From an uncultured Coriobacteriaceae bacterium (lineage in GTDB: Bacteria; Actinomycetota; Coriobacteriia; Coriobacteriales; UMGS124), in assembly GCA_900539345.1 (NCBI GenBank), contig UQBS01000023.1:1-40900 (forward strand): DNA of 40,900 nucleotides, written 5' to 3'. Below are positions 23,677 to 31,998 of the stretch, piece by piece. Below the pieces are notes generated by a model. That model ran no database searches, was not told where the DNA came from, and saw nothing but the letters and a program-made list of their open reading frames with translations. Numbering within the stretch: the stretch's first letter is position 1; each line of letters starts with the position of its first letter. Both the position numbers and the translations under genes were made by a program.

Positions 23677-26442
23677 TCAGGAAGTTTGTCTTGCAAGGGT
23701 TTCAAGGGCCACAACAAGGGAGGCCCGGTCTGCTACTCCCAAGGCCGCATAGCACTGTCGGCGCGCAAGAGCGACAGTTGAACGCGAATAATGAAGCTCC
23801 CGCGCGGCTTCGCTCACAGATAGGCCTTGCGCAAGCAACAGGGCAATATCGATTTGCGACGGCGACAGCCCTCGAGCCATGAGAGTTGTCCGCACACGCT
23901 CTTCACCTGCGAGCGACAACGAGACAACATCGCCGGCAGCAATATCCCAAACGCAAAGGGCGACAGCCAGAACAACAACTGCCAGAATGCCCAACCCAAT
24001 AAACAGGTCCGAATCGAGTGCAAGCACAATCGCATCAACAATATCCGCCGCACCCACAGACCCCACCACATTTGAGACAAGCGTCCCGACAACAAGGCAG
24101 AACGCACCTGAAATGAGCGACGAATGCCAGGGACGTCCCTGCGCATACCCGCCATGCGGCTCGTCGACATACACAGCAGAAAAGCCCGTCAACAAGCAGT
24201 ACACAAGCACAACGACCTGAGCCACGCCAGTCAACAACCCGGAAATAAGCAGGACTACCAGCGCGATAAGCACAGCGGCAGGCTCAACGGCCAGGATTCT
24301 CTTTTGCTTTACAAGACTGATGCCAAGCAACAGGAGAACGCCCCATTGCATGAAATCGGCCGAGGATTCAAATCCCTGTGCTCGCCAAATCTCTTCCCAT
24401 AACCACATGACCAGCCCGAATGCAAGCAGCCATGAGAACCGGTGGCCTGACGGCACGAGAGTACCCTGTCCCACGCTTTGATCAGCTTCCGGCTTAACAA
24501 CGCATACCACCACCGCGAGAACCAGAGCGATGCAGCACGTCAACGTCAGCAAAACAGTGGCGAGCCATACGGAGTTCTCCAATTGGCAGAAAACAAGGCC
24601 CCCGATACCTGAGACAACAAGTACGGGCAACACGAATCGGCAGGCGTAGTCACGCGGCAAATCAAACAGCCACAGCATATATCGAAGCATCACAATGGCA
24701 GACATGGAAAGCAACGAGATGCACGTCAGGCGGACCGCACGCCACAACGCTCCTGAACCTACGGCAACAATGCCGCCTTGCATTAAGGCAAATGTGAACG
24801 AAGACGCCGCGAAGACCGTGAGCAGGCAGGCAAGACCCTTCTTGTCAAGAATCTTACCGGCTCGCAGACATAAGCCCGCCACAAAGAGAGCGACCCAAGC
24901 CATTGCGAAACCGCCCGCCAACCCAAAACCGGTCGTCCAGACATCGTCCCACTTTAACGCGCATCCCGCAGCGGGAAATAAAAGCGCGGCAGAGACGAAC
25001 ACAACCGCGGCGAGTGCCGTTACTTCTAAAATGTACCGTTTTCCATTTGACGCCCGCGCGGCCACATGAATACCACCCGTCTCTATGGCACCATCAGTAT
25101 GGGAATCCAGCGGCAAGGCATCTTCGGCGGTGCGAGCATGAATCCACTCAACAAGCTCGTCCATTGTCGAAACGTCAATCTTTACACGGCATCGACGGCG
25201 ATATTCCCTTACCGTCGCCTCCGCTATTCCCATGGCCGACCCCGCCTGTGCCGAGGTCAGACCATTCATATAGGCGCAAACGACCAGCATTTCTTTCTTT
25301 GTCAGGCCCTGCGACAGCAGCAAATCCCTCTCTTGTTGGGTTAGGTCCCTCTCAATAGACAGAGGATCATCGCCCGCCTGGGCAGGAATAGATACGGACA
25401 GGTCTTCGCAAGCCTTATCCAAGCAAGACCGGTGATGCCAAAGCATGGCAAAAACAACCCCGGCAAGAAGCGCATATAGCCCAAGAAAAACTCCCGCAGC
25501 ACCAAGTCCCGCACACAAAATAGCAGGGCAAACCCGTACCAGCACGCGAAAAAGCAGAAGCCCCATGCACAGAGACGCAAGAGGCACGAGACCCATGCTC
25601 CTTGTGGTCAAAAGAATCGGCATGTCATCCTTGACCTGCTTTGGCGGCATCATACAAAGCAGGGAGAGCGTCAGAAGTACGGTAAACGGAAGACAGAGAA
25701 GTCCCAGTCCGAAACCAAAGGTGCCCACATCCCAGGACGACCCGATGGAATCAACCTCAAGGAGCGGCTGCGGAAAGCTGGAGTTGTGTGGCATCAGCAG
25801 AACCCAGGCCAAGGGCTGGATTGCTCCCATGAGAAACACCGCGCCCAGTCTCAATAAACTGGATGAACCCAAGAAACCACGCAGGCCAGCGGCCATTCCG
25901 AGAGGCGCATCGATTCCAGCAAACTGGCTGAATTCCCCAACCGATCTTTTACAAGCAGACCCCATGGGATAGAAAACTCCGATGGCAGCCCATCCGCAGA
26001 AAAAGGCAGCAACAAGAGCAGCGAATGGCGTCGCATCAATCATCGGCACCAGCAATCGGTCCAATAGCGACAACTGCTCATTGTCAAAAAGGCCAGCCTC
26101 CCACGACATGGCGTACTCGGGCACGCAGAACAATACGAGCACAAGGTTCGTCCAAGTCGCCGCCAAAACGGCCGCTGACAGAATCCCTCCCCCAATGCCG
26201 ATGCCCGCACGCACTGCCGGCAAACTCACCGTCATGCGCTCAACGCGGGGCAACGTGCCCCACCACAGACCCATGACAATCCCTGCGGCAACATACGCAA
26301 AAACCTTGGATGTGGAAACCGCACCCCACCCAATGGTCGCCATGGAACCAGTGCCAGGCGCATAGGGGGCAGACATAAGAAGCGCGAACCACACGCACCA
26401 AAGAACTCGAGCCCCCTTTGATCCGATGTGCTTCTGCGCCAT
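23677..26442 (-). CDS. Double-headed membrane LuxR-family regulator (TM block-HTH-TM block-HTH)
   Basis: A 921-residue protein in two similar halves. Residues about 10-340 are strongly hydrophobic, with roughly ten helices. A LuxR-type helix-turn-helix follows at about 381-435 (LTKKEMLVVCAYMNGLTSAQAG...). A second hydrophobic block runs from about 470 to 845, and a second LuxR domain occupies about 860-916 (LSPSQIDIALLLAQGLSVSEA...). Coriobacterial LuxR proteins normally have one membrane block and one DNA-binding domain in about 450-500 residues, so this looks like a fused duplication. The ATG at 26442 has AAAGGAG five bases upstream; the longer frame to 26505 lacks one and would run into the operator. 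It lies directly upstream of, and probably controls, the lipoprotein/ABC operon. Confidence 0.85.
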   Translation of the reverse strand: MAQKHIGSKGARVLWCVWFALLMSAPYAPGTGSMATIGWGAVSTSKVFAYVAAGIVMGLWWGTLPRVERMTVSLPAVRAGIGIGGGILSAAVLAATWTNLVLVLFCVPEYAMSWEAGLFDNEQLSLLDRLLVPMIDATPFAALVAAFFCGWAAIGVFYPMGSACKRSVGEFSQFAGIDAPLGMAAGLRGFLGSSSLLRLGAVFLMGAIQPLAWVLLMPHNSSFPQPLLEVDSIGSSWDVGTFGFGLGLLCLPFTVLLTLSLLCMMPPKQVKDDMPILLTTRSMGLVPLASLCMGLLLFRVLVRVCPAILCAGLGAAGVFLGLYALLAGVVFAMLWHHRSCLDKACEDLSVSIPAQAGDDPLSIERDLTQQERDLLLSQGLTKKEMLVVCAYMNGLTSAQAGSAMGIAEATVREYRRRCRVKIDVSTMDELVEWIHARTAEDALPLDSHTDGAIETGGIHVAARASNGKRYILEVTALAAVVFVSAALLFPAAGCALKWDDVWTTGFGLAGGFAMAWVALFVAGLCLRAGKILDKKGLACLLTVFAASSFTFALMQGGIVAVGSGALWRAVRLTCISLLSMSAIVMLRYMLWLFDLPRDYACRFVLPVLVVSGIGGLVFCQLENSVWLATVLLTLTCCIALVLAVVVCVVKPEADQSVGQGTLVPSGHRFSWLLAFGLVMWLWEEIWRAQGFESSADFMQWGVLLLLGISLVKQKRILAVEPAAVLIALVVLLISGLLTGVAQVVVLVYCLLTGFSAVYVDEPHGGYAQGRPWHSSLISGAFCLVVGTLVSNVVGSVGAADIVDAIVLALDSDLFIGLGILAVVVLAVALCVWDIAAGDVVSLSLAGEERVRTTLMARGLSPSQIDIALLLAQGLSVSEAARELHYSRSTVALARRQCYAALGVADRASLVVALETLARQTS

Positions 26443-26508
26443 GCTGTCTCCTTTTTGATTCGTCCCGTGCAGAATCAAAACATGATAGGCATACGGCCAG
26501 CTCACATC

Positions 26509-26541
26509 TGTAATCGCAATGGGCAGACGGCACCGATTACA
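26509..26541. promoter_or_regulatory. Candidate LuxR operator upstream of the LuxR gene
   Basis: TGTAATC at 26509-26515 and GATTACA at 26535-26541 with a 19-base spacer repeat the dyad found before the ABC operon. On the minus strand TTACAG is followed 20 bases later by TATCAT, a good -10. This suggests autoregulation. The site also lies upstream of the divergent AAA-ATPase-like gene. Confidence 0.6.
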
Positions 26542-26675
26542 ACCCCGAACGACGTGTCATCCCGCAAGGTTGACGGATACTCGCGACTTCCCTGCCGTAT
26601 TCCTTGGGCGCATCCCGACGATGCGATATCATGGACCTTGCTTTGGATGCTCCTGATGAGAGGCGGCGTGTGGCA

Positions 26676-28250
26676 ATGGGCGTGTATCTCAATCCCGGGG
26701 CGGCGATGCTGAGGCAAGGCCGCAACTCACAGATTTATGTCGACAAGAGCGCCATGATTGCCCGGCTCAACCGCCTGGTAAACACCGAGCGCAAATACGC
26801 CTGCGTCAGCCGCCCGCGCCGCTTCGGCAAGACGATGGCCGCAAACATGGTAAGCGCCTACTACGACCGCACGGTGGACGGCACCGCCGAGTTCGCAGGC
26901 CTCGCCATCGCCGACGACCCCACATTCGACAAGCAGCGCAACCGATATGATTCCGTGCGCATCAACATGCAGGAGTTTTTGAGCGAAACGCACGACGTCG
27001 AGGCGCTGGTTGCGCGACTGCAATCGTTCGTTTGCCGCGAACTGAAGATGGCCTATCCAGACATAACCCTGTTCGACCCTCAGAGCCTGCCCCAAACCAT
27101 GTCAGACATCTTCGCCCAGACAGGCAACCAATTCGTCATCGTCATCGACGAATGGGACTGCGTAATGCGCGAGACTATGTCTGATCATGCCGGGCAACGC
27201 CGCTACCTCGACTTTCTGCGCGCCTGGCTCAAGGACAAGCCCTACGTCGCGCTTGCTTACATGACGGGCATCCTGCCAGTAAAAAAGTACGGCAGCCACT
27301 CGGCGCTCAACATGTTCGATGAGTACAGCATGCTGGAGCCCTCGTGGATGGCACCGTACATGGGGTTCACCTCCAGCGAGGTGGAGGGCCTCTGCCAGGA
27401 GTGGGGACGTGACTTCAACGAATGCAAAGCATGGTACGACGGCTACCGCCTGGAGGGCGCGGGCGAGGTGTACAATCCCCGCTCCGTCGTGCGCTCGGTG
27501 GAAGACGGGCGTTTCACCAGCTACTGGACGCAAACAGAGACCTTCGAGGCTCTGAGACGCTATATCGACATAGATTTGGACGGCCTGCATGGCAAGGTGA
27601 TTGAGCTCGTGGGCGGCGGACGGGTCGAAATCGACATGCGAACCTACGACAACGACATGACGACGTTCAATCGCGCCGACGATGTGCTCACCTTGCTCGT
27701 ACACCTGGGATACCTGGCCTACGACGAACCCCGCCGAGAGGTGTTCGTGCCCAATCGCGAGGTCGCAGGTGAATATGCCAGCGCTACGGCGGGAGACGGT
27801 TGGGGCGAGGTCGCCCGAAGCATCGCAGCCTCCGAGTCCCTGCTCGACTCGCTGTTGGCGCAAGACACCGAGGCCGTGGCGCAAGGTGTGGAGCGAGCGC
27901 ATGCCGACGTCGCGAGCATCATCGCCTACAACCACGAGGAGGATCTGGCCTGCACGCTGAGGCTCGCCTTCTACTCGGCCATGCGACGCTGGAAACTTGT
28001 ACGCGAGGCACCCGCCGGCAAGGGCTACGCCGACCTGCTCATGGTACCGCTCAAAAGCTCAGGCGCAATCCCTGGCGTGGTAGTCGAGCTCAAGTGGGGG
28101 CACTCCCCAGCCGAGGCGCTTGCCCAGATGCGTGAGCGCAACTATGCCGCCGCCTTCCGAGGCACGGCCGCTCAAGACAACGTCCTGCTATGCGCCATAA
28201 CCTACGATCCAAAGGCCAAGCGACACAGCTGCGCAATCGAACAGTTGTAA
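26676..28250 (+). CDS. AAA-ATPase-like protein with C-terminal PD-(D/E)XK nuclease-like domain
   Basis: A 524-residue protein of the widespread AAA-ATPase-like/DUF1703 family. The N-terminal domain has the nucleotide-binding loop SRPRRFGKT near residue 47 and a Walker B-like FVIVIDEWDC near 160. The C-terminal part has GYADLLMVPL...GVVVELKWG, the D and ExK pattern of the PD-(D/E)XK superfamily. The biochemical role is unknown; such genes are often present in many copies in gut anaerobes. The ATG at 26676 has GAGAGG upstream; TTG 26604 and ATG 26631 lack ribosome sites. It stands alone, divergent from the LuxR gene. Confidence 0.85.
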   Translation: MGVYLNPGAAMLRQGRNSQIYVDKSAMIARLNRLVNTERKYACVSRPRRFGKTMAANMVSAYYDRTVDGTAEFAGLAIADDPTFDKQRNRYDSVRINMQEFLSETHDVEALVARLQSFVCRELKMAYPDITLFDPQSLPQTMSDIFAQTGNQFVIVIDEWDCVMRETMSDHAGQRRYLDFLRAWLKDKPYVALAYMTGILPVKKYGSHSALNMFDEYSMLEPSWMAPYMGFTSSEVEGLCQEWGRDFNECKAWYDGYRLEGAGEVYNPRSVVRSVEDGRFTSYWTQTETFEALRRYIDIDLDGLHGKVIELVGGGRVEIDMRTYDNDMTTFNRADDVLTLLVHLGYLAYDEPRREVFVPNREVAGEYASATAGDGWGEVARSIAASESLLDSLLAQDTEAVAQGVERAHADVASIIAYNHEEDLACTLRLAFYSAMRRWKLVREAPAGKGYADLLMVPLKSSGAIPGVVVELKWGHSPAEALAQMRERNYAAAFRGTAAQDNVLLCAITYDPKAKRHSCAIEQL

Positions 28251-28290
28251 CGCAAGATTTCGCACCTTCGTAACACATACCTTCCCAAAC

Positions 28291-28331
28291 GCAAAAACCC
28301 AGCCGCCCGAAAAGCTTCGAGCAGCTGGGTT
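28291..28331 (-). terminator. Rho-independent terminator after the alkaline phosphatase gene
   Basis: On the minus strand AACCCAGC at 28331-28324 pairs with GCTGGGTT at 28303-28296, followed by a T-run. A second GC-rich stem (ACCCGG/CCGGGT, about 28338-28370) lies between it and the stop codon. Confidence 0.75.
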
Positions 28332-28388
28332 GAAAGTACCCGGCTGCGCTGGGGCGCGGCGCGGCCGGGTCGGCTGGAAAGCCGCGCC

Positions 28389-29915
28389 TTAGTCCACCTG
28401 GGTGAGCTGGGCGAGCTTGTTGAAGATCTCGGTGTTGTCGAAAGCGCCGTCGAAGAGCTCAGAACCGCAGCCCATGGCGTAAATGTTCACGGGGGCGCCG
28501 GTATGGGCGTAGGTGCCGTGCGTGATGCCCGACTTGGCGTCGAGGATGTGGCACACAGCCATGGAGAAGGGCTGGTAGGTGCCATAGAGCTCGTAATCCT
28601 GCTGGCTCATCTTGGCCTGCTTGCCGCCGCCGACCTCAAGCGTGCGGGCGAAGGCGTCCTGGAGCTGGGCGACCTCATAGGGCGTGAGCACAAGCGAGCC
28701 GCTCACGCCGGCCGGGTCGGTGCCGGCAGCCTCGGGATCCTCGGGCAGCATGAGGCCGAAGCACTCCTTGACGTCGGCCATGGCGTCGGCGAAGGTCACC
28801 TCGGCGCCCTCGGCGGTGTAGGTAGCGACCACGTCGGAGTCAAACTTGGCGTAAGACATGGTCTGCTTGGTGAGGTTGGTGAGGAAGGTGTCGTAATTGG
28901 TGGTCTTGTAGCCGATGGACAGGCCGCCCGTCTCGTGGTCGGCGGTCACGAGGATCAGCGTCTCGTCGGCGTGCTCGTTGTAGAAGTCGATGGCAGCCTG
29001 CACGGCGGTGTCGAGGGCAAGCACGTCATGGATGGAGGAAGCGGCGTCGTTGGCATGGCAGGCCCAGTCGATCTTGCCGCCCTCTGCCATCATGAAGAAG
29101 GGCTGCTCGTCGCCCAGGCACTCGATGCCCTTCTTGACGTAGTCGGCGAAGCGCCACTCGCCCTCGGCGGCGTCGAGCTCGTAGTTCATGGCGTCACCGT
29201 CGGCCAGGGCCTCGGCGATGATGAGGACGTTGCCCGAATCGGCGCCCAGGGCCTGCGCGTCAGTCTGCGTGGTGGCCACGGTATAGCCGGCCTGTGCAGC
29301 GAGCTCGTTGAGGTCGGTCTTGTCCTCATCCTTGTCGGTGGGAGCAAGCCACGCGCCGCCGGCGAAGAACTCAAAGCCGGACTCGGCCATCTCCTGGCCG
29401 ATTGCGTAGTAGTTCTTGCGGCTGTCCTGATGAGCGTAGAAGGCAGCCGGGGTGGCGTGGTTCATGTTGACCGTGGAGAGCACGCCGACCTTGTAGCCCT
29501 TCTGGGAGTGCAGTTTCTCAGAGATGGCCTCGAAAGGTTGGGTCAGGGTCTCGGGGTCCATGTTGATGGTGCCCGACTTGGTCTTGTTGCCCGTGGCGAT
29601 GGAGGTCGCGGTGGAAGCAGAGTCGGGGCAGAAGGACGTGGAGTCATAGGTGGTCACGCTGCCCACATGGGGGAAGCCCATGAAGGTAAGGGGGCTCTGG
29701 ACGACGGCGCCGTCGTTCTCGGTGGCACCCTTGAAGAAGCTGGTGATCTGAACCTGCTCGTTGCCCATGCCGTCGCCGATGAACAGGAAGATGTACTTGG
29801 GCGTGGCAGTGGCGGCCTCGTCGGCGAAAGCGGCGGTCGCACCAGCAGCGAGGCTGGCAGCACCGGCAAGGGAAGCGGCCTTGACGAAGTTACGGCGGTC
29901 CATAGTGAAGTCCAT
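28389..29915 (-). CDS. Alkaline phosphatase, Tat-exported
   Basis: A 508-residue alkaline phosphatase (PhoA superfamily) that would release phosphate from organic monoesters outside the membrane. The signal MDRRNFVKAASLAGAASLAAG is twin-arginine type, with cleavage near AFA-DE at residue 31. Metal and active-site motifs are DGMGN (48-52), the nucleophile Ser99 in CPDSAST, AEGGKIDWACH (278-287), TADHETGG (325-331) and a late His in YAHTGAP. AGGAGA lies upstream of the ATG. It fits the phosphate-acquisition block 9 kb away and is probably part of the same regulon. A dyad at 30087-30112 may control it. Confidence 0.93.
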   Translation of the reverse strand: MDFTMDRRNFVKAASLAGAASLAAGATAAFADEAATATPKYIFLFIGDGMGNEQVQITSFFKGATENDGAVVQSPLTFMGFPHVGSVTTYDSTSFCPDSASTATSIATGNKTKSGTINMDPETLTQPFEAISEKLHSQKGYKVGVLSTVNMNHATPAAFYAHQDSRKNYYAIGQEMAESGFEFFAGGAWLAPTDKDEDKTDLNELAAQAGYTVATTQTDAQALGADSGNVLIIAEALADGDAMNYELDAAEGEWRFADYVKKGIECLGDEQPFFMMAEGGKIDWACHANDAASSIHDVLALDTAVQAAIDFYNEHADETLILVTADHETGGLSIGYKTTNYDTFLTNLTKQTMSYAKFDSDVVATYTAEGAEVTFADAMADVKECFGLMLPEDPEAAGTDPAGVSGSLVLTPYEVAQLQDAFARTLEVGGGKQAKMSQQDYELYGTYQPFSMAVCHILDAKSGITHGTYAHTGAPVNIYAMGCGSELFDGAFDNTEIFNKLAQLTQVD

Positions 29916-29972
29916 GTTTTTCTCTCCTCTTTTTTGCCCCGCGGCCCACCCGCGGCGCCTTCGACAAAAGCA

Positions 29973-30073
29973 GGAATTGTTGCGACAAGGCGTGCGAGGG
30001 TGAGGTGCGCGGTGCGGGCCTTTGGCCTACTGGATGTACATGAGCCCGAGCAGAACGCAGTCGCAGCAATTAC
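29973..30073 (+). repeat. Nested inverted-repeat element, copy D
   Basis: AATTGTTGCGAC at 29975-29986 pairs with 30060-30071 (one G-U). CGGGC at 30015-30019 pairs with 30044-30048. The core is CTACTGGATGTACATGAG. About 40 bases around the core (from 30006) are nearly identical to copy E at 31866. Confidence 0.72.
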
Positions 30074-30086
30074 CAGGATTGTCTTG

Positions 30087-30112
30087 TTCCAATACCTGTG
30101 GTGCGATTGGAA
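30087..30112. promoter_or_regulatory. Inverted repeat TTCCAAT-N12-ATTGGAA upstream of the alkaline phosphatase gene
   Basis: The two perfect 7-base arms at 30087-30093 and 30106-30112 lie 172 bases upstream of the phosphatase start in a locally AT-rich stretch. It is a plausible operator, but no regulator can be assigned. Confidence 0.4.
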
Positions 30113-30162
30113 TAATGGGGCGCCGGGGCAAAGCTCCCGCCAGGCGCATGCAAAGGACGCGC

Positions 30163-30192
30163 AATAAAAAGCCCGCCGTGTCAGCGGCGGGC
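30163..30192 (-). terminator. Rho-independent terminator after selD
   Basis: On the minus strand GCCCGCCG and CGGCGGGC form a perfect 8-bp stem with a 6-nt loop, followed by TTTTTATT. It lies about 60 bases past the selD stop. Confidence 0.9.
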
Positions 30193-30251
30193 AAAAGACG
30201 AGGCGATTATGCAAGAGAAAGGTAAAACAGGCCGGCAATCAGGCTGCGGCG

Positions 30252-31370
30252 CTACTCCACGACGATCTGGGCTGTGGGGTCGGCGGTGATGTGGCCGATG
30301 CGCCAGGGCTTGCAATGGACCAGACGCTCGAAGGCTTGCTCGAAGACAGGGGCGTTCTCGGCGGGCACCGCCACGAGCATGCCACCCGACGTCTGCGGGT
30401 CGCACACCACGGCGGCCATGTTGTCGGCACGCACGGGGTCGTCGCAGCGCACCTGGAGATGGCCTTCCACGTGGTCCATGATCTGGAAGAGCCTGCCCGG
30501 GCGGCAATAGTCGTCCACGAGCTTCTCTACCTGGGGGAAGAGCGGCAGGGCCTTGTAGTCGATCTTGGCCGACACACCGCTGGCGTCGAGCATCTCGAGC
30601 AGATGCCCCGCCAGGCCGAAGCCCGTGACGTCGGTGCCAGCGTTGACGCCCGCCTCGACCATGGCCTCGCCTGCTGCACGGTTGAGCTCGGCCATGCCCT
30701 CCACAACGGGAGCCATGTCTTCATCGCTCACCAGGCCGATTTTATGCGCGGCAGCCATAACGCCCGTACCCAGCGTCTTCGTGAGATACAAGGCGTCGCC
30801 GGGCTTGGCGCCGTAGTTGCGCACGATGCGGTTGGGGTGCACCACGCCCATGACGGCAAGACCGTACTTGGGCTCGTCGTCCTCGATGGTGTGGCCGCCC
30901 ACCACGAGCGTGCCGGCCTCCCAAGCCTTGTCGGCGCCACCGCGCACGACCTCGCCGGCCACGTCGGGGCCAAGCGTGCTCGGAAAAGCCATGAGGTTGA
31001 GTGCCACGACAGGCTTGGCACCCATGGCGTAGACGTCGGAGATGGCGTTGGCCGCAGCCACGCGCCCGAAGTCGTAGGGGTCGTCGACCACAGGGGTGAA
31101 GAAGTCGGTCGTGAGCACGACGGCGATGTCGTCGGTCAGCTTGTAGACGGCTGCGTCGTCGCTCGACGAAAAGCCCTGCAACAGGTTGGGGTCGGGGTCA
31201 TGCGGGGTGATGTGAGAAAGAATCTCCTGAAGCTGCGCGGGGCTCCACTTGGCAGAGCAGCCGCCCTTGGCGGAAAGCTTCGTGAGGCGCAGGGGCTCGC
31301 CCTTCGCCATAGCAGCAAGCGCCGCCGCGATGGGGGCAGCAATCTCGCAGCTTGTAAGTTCATCGGACAC
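30252..31370 (-). CDS. selD: Selenophosphate synthase (selenide, water dikinase)
   Basis: A 372-residue enzyme that makes selenophosphate from selenide and ATP for selenocysteine synthesis. The catalytic loop is KLSAKGGCSAKWSP, with Cys38 and Lys41; the position that can be selenocysteine in other species is Cys, so this enzyme is not itself a selenoprotein. Other family motifs are TTDFFTPVVDDPYDFGRVAAANAISD (shortened here to its D-F-F-T-P/D-P-Y core), VVGGHTIEDDEPKYGLAV and DVTGFGLAGHLLEM. The GTG start at 31370 is supported by AAAGGAG six bases upstream. A DUF3343 gene ends 40 bases before it in the same direction. Confidence 0.96.
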   Translation of the reverse strand: MSDELTSCEIAAPIAAALAAMAKGEPLRLTKLSAKGGCSAKWSPAQLQEILSHITPHDPDPNLLQGFSSSDDAAVYKLTDDIAVVLTTDFFTPVVDDPYDFGRVAAANAISDVYAMGAKPVVALNLMAFPSTLGPDVAGEVVRGGADKAWEAGTLVVGGHTIEDDEPKYGLAVMGVVHPNRIVRNYGAKPGDALYLTKTLGTGVMAAAHKIGLVSDEDMAPVVEGMAELNRAAGEAMVEAGVNAGTDVTGFGLAGHLLEMLDASGVSAKIDYKALPLFPQVEKLVDDYCRPGRLFQIMDHVEGHLQVRCDDPVRADNMAAVVCDPQTSGGMLVAVPAENAPVFEQAFERLVHCKPWRIGHITADPTAQIVVE

Positions 31371-31410
31371 GGCAGGCTCCTTTCAACATGACACGGACAG
31401 CACCGGCGTA

Positions 31411-31662
31411 CTAGAGAGGCGTGTATGTCCCCGCCTCATCCAAGCCATGCGCCGCGCTCACAATGGGCGGCGTTTGTGTGGCGAGAACGGACCTTGCCTG
31501 CTCTAGCAGGCCATACGACAGGCGCAGCGAGATACCGCACCCCGCCGAGATGGCCGTGGGCGTGGGAATCATCGTGAACGCGACCCCAGCCCCCACCAGC
31601 GCCTTGTCCGCCGCCATGGCGACATGCGTGCTATCAAACGTGAAAACGACATCAACGAACAA
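31411..31662 (-). CDS. DUF3343 (putative Se/S carrier-like) protein, TTG start
   Basis: A small 83-residue protein. FVDVVFTFDSTHVAMAADKAL at the N-terminus, followed by IPTP at 32-35 and ISAGCG with Cys42, is the DUF3343 pattern, a family described as a putative Se/S carrier and often encoded with selenium genes. The frame is open far upstream, hiding the gene in a long spurious frame. I place the start at a TTG (31662) with GGGAG five bases upstream; there is no ATG or GTG nearby. It lies 40 bases upstream of selD in the same direction, so it is likely cotranscribed and may deliver selenium to SelD; the role is inferred. Confidence 0.8.
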   Translation of the reverse strand: MFVDVVFTFDSTHVAMAADKALVGAGVAFTMIPTPTAISAGCGISLRLSYGLLEQARSVLATQTPPIVSAAHGLDEAGTYTPL

Positions 31663-31827
31663 CTGAACTCCCAAACAACAAACTATCCCAGCTAAACAAG
31701 GGCGCAACGCGGGCCACGGATCTCCGGCCCACCAGCATACATAAGCCATCCCGCAACGCCATATCCACGCCAAACTTGCCCAATCAAGCCAGGGCGCTGC
31801 GCAGCAGCCGCCCCCAACCGCCCCAGC

Positions 31828-31966
31828 CAGACGGAGGCCCATATGCAAGGCGCAGAGCGGCGAGATGCGCGGTGCGGGCCTTTGGCCTACTAGATGTACA
31901 TGAGCCGCTCTACACGGAGCGCCCTTCGCGACGAGTCCCGTGGAGAACGCAGTAGCTGCGCCCCCG
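31828..31966 (+). repeat. Nested repeat element, copy E (apparently hybrid)
   Basis: The left arm region is a 26-base exact copy of the start of copy F. The core segment from 31866 matches copy D at about 40 of 41 positions (GCCTACTAGATGTACATGAG). The right end (GAACGCAGTAGCTGCG) does not pair with the left arm, suggesting recombination between two elements. Confidence 0.65.
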
Positions 31967-31998
31967 CAATCGGTGCCAGCCCCTCTACAGCGTCCCAG

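Larger units (their letters stand above)
29916..30251. other. Intergenic region between alkaline phosphatase and selD genes
   Basis: This 336-base gap contains repeat copy D, a TTCCAAT dyad and the selD terminator. No coding sequence is supported. Confidence 0.6.

Noticed and set aside
28503..30167. 554-codon plus-strand frame opposite the alkaline phosphatase gene
   Set aside because: Gly/Val/His-rich antisense shadow running through a repeat element; no ribosome site.
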